Shown here one piece after another: positions 1 through 5,644 of a stretch of DNA of 6,180 bases. The stretch comes from an uncultured Bacteroidota bacterium (lineage in GTDB: Bacteria; Bacteroidota; Bacteroidia; Bacteroidales; SZUA-534): positions 1-6,180 of the forward strand of contig CALBPW010000193.1 of assembly GCA_937899145.1 (NCBI GenBank), in the 5' to 3' direction. Positions within the stretch are counted from its first letter, which is position 1. Every line of letters begins with the position of its first letter. Below the pieces are notes generated by a model. The model made no database searches. It was given only the letters and a program-made list of their open reading frames with translations, and was not told where the DNA came from. The position numbers and the translations under genes are program-made.

Positions 1-187
1 CCTGTACCCCGACAGCAGTCTCGCCGACCTCTACGACGAAACGCTTATGCCCGTTGAACTGCGCCGCGCTCACCGTGCCAACGATGAAGCCGTGCTCGCT
101 GCCTATGGCTGGCCAAAATATTTGCAGGAATCGGAAATTGTTGAACGGTTGTTTGGGCTGTACGAGGCGATGGTGAAGGAAAATTGA
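1..187 (+). CDS. C-terminal end of a DNA methyltransferase (MmeI-like / COG1002 restriction-modification type), partial
   Basis: An open frame runs in from the left edge (first full codon at base 2) and stops at TGA 185-187, giving 61 residues. The tail contains YPDSSLADLYDETLMPVELR, then RAHRANDEAVLAAYGW, and ends in a helix (ERLFGLYEAMVKEN). From memory, this succession (P-[DE]-[SA]-SLADLYD, then MP-EL-AH-D-AV-AYG, then a terminal LYE helix) is typical of the extreme C-terminus of large class I SAM-dependent N6-adenine DNA methylases of the MmeI/type IIL and YeeA kind. The catalytic NPPY and SAM-binding motifs lie outside the window, so activity cannot be judged. The segment is GC-rich (35 of the first 60 bases), unlike the AT-rich spacer after it. 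It is probably unrelated in function to leuC. No convincing intrinsic terminator follows it. Confidence 0.72.
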   Translation, partial: LYPDSSLADLYDETLMPVELRRAHRANDEAVLAAYGWPKYLQESEIVERLFGLYEAMVKEN

Positions 188-304
188 TGCAATTGTCCGA
201 TTTGGCAGTTTATTTGATTGCGGTAATCTGCTGTAAGTGCAAAAAAAATATGAGTTTTTAAATTAACTTGTTGATGCGTTGTTTCTCAATATCTTCATTT
301 CTAC

Positions 305-384
305 ATAAATATTTGAAATCAATGTCATAATTCTGCTACTTTTGCGCAATTTTAATTTTTGTTGAACACTATAAATATTTGAAA
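305..384 (+). repeat. Perfect 14-nt direct repeat bracketing the leuC promoter
   Basis: ATAAATATTTGAAA occurs at 305-318 and again, identically, at 371-384. The first copy contains the -33 TTTG box of the leuC promoter. The second ends two bases before the GTG start of leuC. The start-to-start distance is 66 bp, about six helical turns. Each copy has the palindromic core AAATATTT. They could be paired operator half-sites or a chance or duplication event in AT-rich DNA. The sequence alone does not decide. Confidence 0.55.
312..344 (+). promoter_or_regulatory. Bacteroidota-type promoter of leuCD (TTTG-N21-TACTTTTG)
   Basis: The -33 box TTTG is at 312-315 and the -7 box TACTTTTG at 337-344, separated by 21 nt. 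This fits the known Bacteroides sigma-ABfr consensus TTTG-(19-21 nt)-TAnnTTTG at every defined position. Transcription should begin around 350, leaving a leader of roughly 35 nt before the GTG at 387. That leader is too short for a leader-peptide attenuator or a T-box. The same -7 box and spacing recur before ribB, which supports both calls. Confidence 0.82.
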
Positions 385-386
385 CA

Positions 387-1778
387 GTGGGAAAGACACT
401 TTTTGATAAGATTTGGGATTCGCACGTTGTACAAGTAATACCCGACGGACCAACCCAACTCTACATCGACCGCCTCTATGCACACGAGGTAACATCGCCT
501 CAGGCATTCGACACCTTGCGCGACAAGGGCATCCGCGTTTTCCGCCCCGACCACGTAGTCGCCATGCCCGACCACAACACACCATCTGACCAGCAAGAGG
601 TTATAAATGACCCTATTGGCCGCAAACAAGTTGAAACATTGAAAGCTAACTGCGAAGAGTTTGGTATCAAGCATTTTGCAATGGGAACAAAAGACAACGG
701 CATCATACACGTTGTAGGTCCCGAAAAAGGACTGTCACTCCCCGGAATGACAATTGTTTGTGGCGATTCGCACACATCGACACACGGCGCTGTTGGCGCA
801 CTTGCGATGGGCATCGGCACAAGCGAGGTGGCTGAAGTTTTGGCAAGCCAGTGTATCTTGCAAAGCAAACCAAAATCGATGCGCATCAATGTTGAAGGCA
901 AACTGCAACAGGGCGTTACCGCAAAAGATGTCGCTCTTTACATCATGGCTCAGATGACTACTTCAGGCGCAACCGGCTACGCTGTTGAGTATGCTGGCTC
1001 AACCATTCGCAATATGTCGATGGAAGGCCGCTTGACACTATCAAACCTGTCAATCGAAATGGGCTCGCGCGCCGGAATAATCGCACCCGACGAAACAACC
1101 TTTGCTTACTTAAAAGGTCGCGAATATGCGCCTAAAGGTGCCGATTGGGACAAAGCCGTATCGTACTGGAAAACACTGCGCAGCGATGATGACGCCATCT
1201 TCGACAAAGAGATAACATATAGTGCCGAAGACATCAAACCGCGAATCACCTACGGAACCAATCCGGGTGCCGGAATAGCTATCGACGGCACCATTCCAAA
1301 CATCGACAACCTTGATGCAAAGGAAAAGGCGCAACTTATGGTTCAGCTTGATTATATGCAATTTAAACCCGGACAAAAACTTGAGGGCACGCCTGTCGAT
1401 TATTGTTTCCTTGGTGCTTGTACCAATGGACGTATCGAGGATTTTCGCGCTTTTGCATCGATAGTGAAAGGAAAGAAGAAATCGCCGAATGTGGTGGCTT
1501 GGTTAGTGCCGGGTTCGTGGCTTGTCCGCAAACAAATCATTGACGAGGGAATCGACAAAATTCTTGAAGAAGCTGGTTTTGAACTGCGCTTGCCATCGTG
1601 CTCATCGTGCTTAGCAATGAACCCCGATAAGGTGCCCGCCGGCAAACTTGCAATCTCAACATCGAACCGAAACTTTGTGGGCCGCCAAGGACCGGGCGCA
1701 CGCACGGTACTCGCTTCGCCACTTGTTGTAGCGGCAAGTGCCATCACAGGCGTTATTACCGACCCAAGAAAATTGTGA
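387..1778 (+). CDS. leuC: 3-isopropylmalate dehydratase, large subunit (LeuC)
   Basis: LeuC is the catalytic, [4Fe-4S]-binding subunit of isopropylmalate isomerase. With LeuD it interconverts 2- and 3-isopropylmalate in cytoplasmic leucine synthesis. The 463-residue product is full length (E. coli LeuC is about 466). Visible signatures are DSHVV near residue 11, [10 protein letters not shown] in the N-terminal part, [10 protein letters not shown] at about 125-134, [23 protein letters not shown], and [10 protein letters not shown]. The three expected cluster ligands are C345 (in ACTNGRIED) and the CxxC pair C405/C408 (in CSSCLAMN). The substrate-region motif [16 protein letters not shown] is also present. 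The start is GTG at 387: the only in-frame codons between it and the stop TAA at 372-374 are ATA, TTT, GAA and ACA, and the protein begins at the expected place ([14 protein letters not shown]). There is no Shine-Dalgarno sequence, which is common in Bacteroidota. leuD follows after an unusual 301-nt spacer. Confidence 0.97.
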   Translation: MGKTLFDKIWDSHVVQVIPDGPTQLYIDRLYAHEVTSPQAFDTLRDKGIRVFRPDHVVAMPDHNTPSDQQEVINDPIGRKQVETLKANCEEFGIKHFAMGTKDNGIIHVVGPEKGLSLPGMTIVCGDSHTSTHGAVGALAMGIGTSEVAEVLASQCILQSKPKSMRINVEGKLQQGVTAKDVALYIMAQMTTSGATGYAVEYAGSTIRNMSMEGRLTLSNLSIEMGSRAGIIAPDETTFAYLKGREYAPKGADWDKAVSYWKTLRSDDDAIFDKEITYSAEDIKPRITYGTNPGAGIAIDGTIPNIDNLDAKEKAQLMVQLDYMQFKPGQKLEGTPVDYCFLGACTNGRIEDFRAFASIVKGKKKSPNVVAWLVPGSWLVRKQIIDEGIDKILEEAGFELRLPSCSSCLAMNPDKVPAGKLAISTSNRNFVGRQGPGARTVLASPLVVAASAITGVITDPRKL

Positions 1779-1787
1779 TTGGGTAAA

Positions 1788-1815
1788 GTATAAAGAGTAA
1801 CGTGTAAAGAGTTAA
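1788..1815 (+). repeat. Degenerate tandem ~14-nt repeat just after leuC
   Basis: Two adjacent units, GTATAAAGAGTAAC (1788-1801) and GTGTAAAGAGTTAA (1802-1815), match at 11 of 14 positions without gaps. They start nine bases after the leuC stop. A third related unit, GTGTAGAGAGTAAA, lies in inverted orientation in the right arm before leuD. These units form the left border of the four-helix-bundle gene remnant. Confidence 0.6.
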
Positions 1816-2073
1816 TGGGGGTTACAAATATAGCTGAAGGTATGGGAAGATATTCTGATAAGGAAAAATTGCATTTTATCGGAATTGCTTTTGGCTCTTT
1901 ATACGAAACAACGCCACAATTACAATTGGCTTTGGATTTTAATTATATTTCGCAAGATGAATTTAATATTGTAGAAAGTCAGGTGTTAAATATTCCTAAA
2001 TGTTATCTGGATTGAGAACTTCAATCTTGAATCGTTTAGAAACAATCTCATAACTTTACTCTCTACACATTAC
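1797..2073. repeat. Imperfect inverted repeats bounding the leuC-leuD insert
   Basis: The left arm GTAACGTGTAAAGAGT (1797-1812) pairs with the right arm ACTCTCTACACATTAC (2058-2073). The reverse complement of the right arm is GTAATGTGTAGAGAGT, which matches the left arm at 14 of 16 positions. The right arm ends six bases before the leuD ATG, and the left arm starts 18 bases after the leuC stop. The arms therefore bound almost the entire spacer and enclose the gene remnant. The similarity is seen directly. That the arms are mobile-element ends, or a repeat family that travels with such genes, is inference. Confidence 0.6.
1815..2053 (+). pseudogene. Four-helix-bundle protein (S23 / 23S rRNA intervening-sequence protein family), truncated and frameshifted
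   Basis: The frame from ATG 1815 encodes TNIAEGMGRYSDKEKLHFIGIAFGSLYET...NYISQDEF. This matches the second half of the S23/IVP family, whose usual core is (S)xxxNIAEGxGR-S--E---F--IA-GSL-E---QL--A--L-YI----F. Intact members are about 115-130 residues. Here roughly the first 45 are missing, so helix 1 and part of helix 2 are absent. The 1815 frame stops at 2013-2015, but moving back one base at AAA|TGT (1998-2003) gives MLSGLRTSILNRLETIS ending at TAA 2051-2053, the expected C-terminal helix. A single A lost from a run of A explains this. G+C is about 25-35% on the lines counted, against about 53% for a sampled leuC line, suggesting acquisition. It could be expressed as a 66-residue fragment, but I judge it a remnant. 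No function should be assigned. Confidence 0.75.
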
Positions 2074-2079
2074 ACTATA

Positions 2080-2706
2080 ATGATGAAACAAAAATTTAAC
2101 ATAATCAAATCGACGTGTATTCCAGTTGCAATAGACAACTGCAATACCGACCTTATAATCCCTGCTCGCTACCTTGCCAGCACCACTCGCGACCCCAAAT
2201 TCTTTGGCGACGCTTTTATGCACGACCTTCGCTACGATGCCAACGGCAACGCAGTACCAGATTTTGTGATGAACAAACCCGACTTTTCAGAAGCGCCACA
2301 CGAAGGTGTCCACGAGATAATTGTTGGCGGACAAAACTGGGGCTCAGGCTCAAGCCGCGAACATGCCGCTTGGGCAATTGCAGGCTATGGCGTGCGTGTT
2401 GTAATATCGTCAAGCTTTGCCGATATTCATCGTAATAACTTGCTGAATTGCTTTGTGTTACCAGTAGTCGTCAGCCGCGAATTTCAACAAGAGCTTTTCG
2501 CCTCAATCGAGAAAAATCCGCAAACCATAGTAACCGTTGATGTGCCAAATCAGACAGTTACAAACGAGGTGACCGGACACTCTGAAAAGTTTGAAATCAA
2601 CAGCTACAAAAAACATTGTCTTGTCAACGCTCTCGATGACATCGATTATCTGTTGACACAAACCGATAAAATTGAAGCATACGAAAAATCAGCCGTTAAA
2701 TGCTGA
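2080..2706 (+). CDS. leuD: 3-isopropylmalate dehydratase, small subunit (LeuD)
   Basis: LeuD is the swivelling small subunit that completes the isopropylmalate isomerase active site with LeuC. The 208-residue product is a normal length (E. coli LeuD is 201). Diagnostic segments are the N-terminal NTDLIIPARYL (about residues 22-32), GGQNWGSGSSREHAAWAI (about 83-100) with the substrate-binding GSGSSREHA loop, and VVISSSFADIHRNNLLNCFVLPV (about 107-129). The C-terminal part ends with SYKKHCLVNALDDIDYLL, as expected. The start is ATGATG at 2080/2083; either ATG could serve. The start lies six bases after the right inverted-repeat arm, so the insert supplies the translation-initiation context of leuD. 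The gene should still depend on the leuC promoter, as I see no TTTG/TAnnTTTG pair close upstream. An intrinsic terminator follows. Confidence 0.97.
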   Translation: MMKQKFNIIKSTCIPVAIDNCNTDLIIPARYLASTTRDPKFFGDAFMHDLRYDANGNAVPDFVMNKPDFSEAPHEGVHEIIVGGQNWGSGSSREHAAWAIAGYGVRVVISSSFADIHRNNLLNCFVLPVVVSREFQQELFASIEKNPQTIVTVDVPNQTVTNEVTGHSEKFEINSYKKHCLVNALDDIDYLLTQTDKIEAYEKSAVKC

Positions 2707-2716
2707 TTAAATGATA

Positions 2717-2733
2717 TTTAAACATCGTTTAAA
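2717..2733 (+). repeat. Small perfect palindromic hairpin after leuD
   Basis: TTTAAAC (2717-2723), a three-base loop ATC, and GTTTAAA (2727-2733) form a perfect 7-bp inverted repeat. It lies between the leuD stop and the intrinsic terminator. It is AT-rich and weak, and could be a 3'-end stabilising or processing structure or chance. Confidence 0.4.
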
Positions 2734-2738
2734 CACCC

Positions 2739-2775
2739 AAAAAACTCGCTTGCGAACTTTGTAGGCGAGTTTTTT
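2739..2775 (+). terminator. Intrinsic terminator of leuCD, probably bidirectional
   Basis: AAAAAACTCGC (2739-2749) and GCGAGTTTTTT (2765-2775) are perfect reverse complements and form an 11-bp stem around a 15-base loop. The stem can extend through T2751-A2763 with G-T wobbles on either side. The six Ts at the 3' side make it a Rho-independent terminator for leuCD. The six As at the 5' side would serve the same role on the other strand. It closes the leucine unit 33 bases after the leuD stop. Confidence 0.88.
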
Positions 2776-2784
2776 AATCCAACC

Positions 2785-2798
2785 TGTCAATTGTCAAT
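2785..2798 (+). repeat. Short tandem repeat (TGTCAAT)x2
   Basis: TGTCAAT occurs twice back to back at 2785-2791 and 2792-2798, followed by the palindrome TTAATTAA. It lies just after the leuCD terminator in non-coding DNA. It may be a remnant of a longer intergenic simple repeat. No function can be shown. Confidence 0.4.
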
Positions 2799-2868
2799 TA
2801 ATTAACACCTCACTTGTTAACTATATTATTTCCGATGGCAGAAAAACATCAATAAAATCACTACATTG

Positions 2869-2900
2869 TTGCCCGATTCAGACAACGATTGCTATTTTAA
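2869..2900 (+). promoter_or_regulatory. Possible weak promoter for the exported TPR protein gene
   Basis: TTG at 2869-2871 is followed after 21 nt by TATTTTAA (2893-2900). This has the right spacing but differs from TAnnTTTG at the last two positions. A second candidate, TTG 2889-2891 plus TCAAATTG (2913-2920), has the same spacing with other mismatches. A promoter is expected in 2776-2943 because a terminator precedes the gene, but neither candidate is as good as those before leuC and ribB. Confidence 0.3.
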
Positions 2901-2943
2901 TTTTATTGGCAATCAAATTGTTAAAACAATAATTCATACAACG

Positions 2944-5586
2944 ATGAAGCGTTTGATATGCACATCTATCATGGCAGCGCTGATGTTGGGGGCAATGGCG
3001 CAGCCTACACTTTTTCAAGAAAAGACTACAATCAACACTGAGATAAACGGCAACAATAGCTACGACGACGATTTGCTCGACATCATCTTCGCGAAAGGTG
3101 GCGACCGCCTGTTAACCTACCAGCTCGATGTTACAAGCAAAATAACTCGCAGTGACGACCGATTGCTTATTACTATTGACAATAATCAATTTAAAATAAA
3201 TGGTGATTATAAGTACAAAGGTTTTAATATCAGTCAAATACTTGTACCATCACAATTTGATGCTGAAGTGCTCCTTCTTAACAAAAACGACAAAGAACTA
3301 CGCCGGTGGACTGTTGAAAAAGAGCCTTTCGAGCCAAAGCGCAACATGGTATCGTACTATTGCGATGAGGAAGTTGAGCAAGGTTGCATGTTGCGAATAG
3401 TGTCTGTAAATCTGCATTTTACAAAGGCGGCTGTGCGTGAGGCCGACGATTTTATCACCCTTATCGACGATTATTTTAACACCGACGCCCGCCTGAAAAT
3501 GATGGAAAAAGAACTTGCCAATATGCACCTTGATTCCATCGAAACGCTTGACGATTATCATCAGCAAACTATTGATAATGTGGCTGTTTTTAACAAGATA
3601 AAAGCAACTCAATATAGTTCAAAACTCGATTTGCAGACTTACGACCCAATAGAATTAATGGCGCAAGTAAGCCGTATGGAGCAAAAAAACCGTGAAGTGA
3701 AAAAGCGGATTGAATACGCGCTCAACCACATGCACGAAACCTACTACAACAAAGGAATGGACTGGCTTGGCTGGGGCAAGGGCGACAAAGCCGAAACAAT
3801 GTTCCGCAACTCGATTGACGCAAAATCAAACTACGCACCGCCTCACTATCAGCTTGCTCTGATGGATTTTGCCGATGCCAAACATTACACAGTGCTCGAC
3901 ACTTGCGCCCGCATAATTGCCGATATGAATCCAGATTCCGACACTCGCTACAATACTGTAAAACTTGCCGAGCGCGTTATCTATATTTTTATCGATACTG
4001 TTAATCAATGTATTGAACGTCAAGATGTTGACGAAGGTTTTAGAATGTTATCGGTTTGTAAAGATTACTGCAAACGGATTAAGGGAATTCGCAATTTTGA
4101 AGAGTTTGATAAATTGTCGGAAAAACTTTACGGCACTATCCACAAAAAACTAATTGCCCGTGCGCAACAATTCTATAATGATAAAGACTTGGAACAAAGC
4201 CTTTTATATGCCGACTCAGCAGCACAACTGCGAGCCGAATATCCAACATTTGATATTGACGCAACCGCTGAAAATCAACTATTTAACAATTTGTACACTG
4301 CGTGGATTGCATACGGCAAACGAGTATCGGCACAAAACCCAGAAGAAGCGCTATACGCATTCGATGTAGCCACTTCGATTTGTCAAAAACACGATGCGAT
4401 AACTTGTACAAACGAGTTGGAGAAACTTGCAACCGACAGTCGTACACATAAATATATGCGAATGCTTGCAGAGGTTCAAGAGGTTTTGGCTGATAACGTG
4501 GCAGATACAGCCTTGATAATGCTCGACAATGCCGAAAAATATCAGCAAAAGTGGAATTTGAGACGAATGGCATTGGTTGACGACCTTCGCACAACAGCCT
4601 ATCAGATTAAGTATGACGGACTTATGTGTGAAGGCGATGACGCTATGAATCGCAAACAACCGCGTGAAGCTATTGCTTTTTATGCAGCCGCCTTCGATAT
4701 TCAAAAATCGCAACCGGTGGCTGCCGACACCGCTTGGGTGAGCAAAAACCGAAATGCTACAATTCAATATGTAATCCAATTGTGTAGCCTTGGTGTATCG
4801 TATGCTGAAATGTTGCAAATGGGCAAGGCTGGTCATCAGTATAACTCGGCTTTAGCCATTGCCGAAAATGGTAAAGTAACCAAAGAGCGTAGTGTGCAAG
4901 CGGCTTTGGCTGAATTGTCGGCAGCACTTAGCGATGGTGAATGCAGCAAAGCATGGTTCGATTATAATGTGCAAATCGGTTCGGCAGAACGACTTATTAA
5001 GCAAAAAGAATTTGTCAAAGCGCGCGCCTCATTATCGAAAGCCGCGGCAATCGGTCGCGCAAATTATAAATGCAATCTGACTGATTCTGTGGCTATTATG
5101 CGCAGTAATGACATCGAAAAAATCTGTAATTACCAAGAGATGATGAACACCGTGCAGCCAATGCTCGAAGAAAAGGATTTTAAAGGTGCGCTTGAAGCGT
5201 ATGTTGAAGCAACTCAGTATTTTACCGATAGTTGCAACAATAAATTCGGCATTAGCCACAAACCTATTTACGAGTATGTTGTCGAAAATAAATATTCGGG
5301 GCTAATTGACTATGCTGTAATATATTACGCCGAAACTAACGAACTTAAAAAATCGCTAAAATTACTTGATGTACTTTATCGCCGCTACTACGAGTCGATG
5401 TGGGCGCGCGAGTGCCAGGCAAAAATCGGCGTTGAACTTGCCCGTCGCGATTTTCGCGCCAATCCAAAAGCCGACCCAAAAGTGAAGGTGCTTGACTACA
5501 CGCGCGGCGACAAATGGTTTAACACATTGAAAAAGGAATATTTACAAGAATGGATTGACAATTCGACCGAAGATTTGAAAGATTAG
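2944..5586 (+). CDS. Exported TPR-like repeat protein of unknown function
   Basis: I do not recognise a named family. The best start is ATG 2944, which gives 880 residues and a classical Sec signal peptide: MKR, a hydrophobic stretch (about 8-18), and probable cleavage after AMA (residue 19). An upstream in-frame TTG at 2866 would put 26 mostly polar residues before the signal and is unlikely. After cleavage come about 130 residues with alternating beta-like strands, then a long helical region. TPR-like helix pairs are visible near 267-300 (YNKGMDWLGWGKGDKAETMF), 403-434, 556-590, 680-704 (LIKQKEFVKARASLSKAAAIG), 738-757 (LEEKDFKGALEAYVEA) and 787-815. The protein is probably periplasmic or outer-membrane-associated and could serve as a protein-interaction scaffold. 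That role is inference from TPR architecture. The gene is flanked by the leuCD terminator and the ribB promoter, so it is probably monocistronic. I see no terminator after it. Confidence 0.85.
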   Translation: MKRLICTSIMAALMLGAMAQPTLFQEKTTINTEINGNNSYDDDLLDIIFAKGGDRLLTYQLDVTSKITRSDDRLLITIDNNQFKINGDYKYKGFNISQILVPSQFDAEVLLLNKNDKELRRWTVEKEPFEPKRNMVSYYCDEEVEQGCMLRIVSVNLHFTKAAVREADDFITLIDDYFNTDARLKMMEKELANMHLDSIETLDDYHQQTIDNVAVFNKIKATQYSSKLDLQTYDPIELMAQVSRMEQKNREVKKRIEYALNHMHETYYNKGMDWLGWGKGDKAETMFRNSIDAKSNYAPPHYQLALMDFADAKHYTVLDTCARIIADMNPDSDTRYNTVKLAERVIYIFIDTVNQCIERQDVDEGFRMLSVCKDYCKRIKGIRNFEEFDKLSEKLYGTIHKKLIARAQQFYNDKDLEQSLLYADSAAQLRAEYPTFDIDATAENQLFNNLYTAWIAYGKRVSAQNPEEALYAFDVATSICQKHDAITCTNELEKLATDSRTHKYMRMLAEVQEVLADNVADTALIMLDNAEKYQQKWNLRRMALVDDLRTTAYQIKYDGLMCEGDDAMNRKQPREAIAFYAAAFDIQKSQPVAADTAWVSKNRNATIQYVIQLCSLGVSYAEMLQMGKAGHQYNSALAIAENGKVTKERSVQAALAELSAALSDGECSKAWFDYNVQIGSAERLIKQKEFVKARASLSKAAAIGRANYKCNLTDSVAIMRSNDIEKICNYQEMMNTVQPMLEEKDFKGALEAYVEATQYFTDSCNNKFGISHKPIYEYVVENKYSGLIDYAVIYYAETNELKKSLKLLDVLYRRYYESMWARECQAKIGVELARRDFRANPKADPKVKVLDYTRGDKWFNTLKKEYLQEWIDNSTEDLKD

Positions 5587-5595
5587 GCATTAAAA

Positions 5596-5627
5596 TTGCT
5601 TTCAGATATTTCAAAAATCTACTTTTG
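5596..5627 (+). promoter_or_regulatory. Bacteroidota-type promoter of ribB (TTG-N21-TACTTTTG)
   Basis: TTG at 5596-5598 and TACTTTTG at 5620-5627 are separated by 21 nt. The -7 box is identical to that of the leuC promoter and the spacing is the same. Transcription should begin about seven bases downstream, leaving a leader of only around ten bases before the ATG at 5645. The whole spacer from the upstream stop is 58 bases, too short for an FMN riboswitch. Confidence 0.8.
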
Positions 5628-5644
5628 CAGAAAAATTATAAGAC

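Larger units (their letters stand above)
188..386 (+). other. AT-rich intergenic region before leuC
   Basis: This 199-base spacer has no credible coding frame. It holds the leuC promoter (312-344) and two copies of a 14-base repeat (305-318 and 371-384). A weak imperfect hairpin around 209-232 (GCAG...CTGC with one internal mismatch) is not followed directly by a T-run, so I do not call it a terminator. An A-run at about 241-248 and a T-run at about 254-258 follow without a GC stem. Confidence 0.7.

Noticed and set aside
209..258. Terminator for the methylase gene
   Set aside because: The hairpin is short with an internal mismatch, and the T-run is some 20 bases away and not preceded directly by a GC stem.
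345..386. Leader peptide, attenuator or T-box before leuC
   Set aside because: The predicted leader is about 35 nt, contains no leucine-rich mini-ORF and has no terminator/antiterminator structure.
1660..1700. Valine in NFVGRQG of LeuC where E. coli has glutamate
   Set aside because: This position appears variable among LeuC proteins, and the surrounding Arg residues and all three cluster cysteines are intact, so it is not evidence of damage.
369..1747. Long minus-strand open frames across leuC
   Set aside because: They lie opposite a fully conserved leuC, carry no recognisable domains, and have no promoter or supporting context. They are coding shadows.
1815..2015. The 66-residue frame as an intact small gene
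   Set aside because: It lacks the first ~45 residues of the S23/IVP family, and its last four residues come from a frameshift, with the proper C-terminal helix continuing in another frame. A pseudogene is the better reading.
2866..2943. TTG at 2866 as the start of the TPR protein gene
   Set aside because: It would place 26 mostly polar residues before a well-formed signal peptide that begins exactly at ATG 2944.
2944..3003. Lipoprotein signal around Cys6 of the TPR protein
   Set aside because: The cysteine precedes the hydrophobic stretch and is far too close to the N-terminus for a lipobox. The AMA site at residue 19 fits ordinary signal peptidase I.
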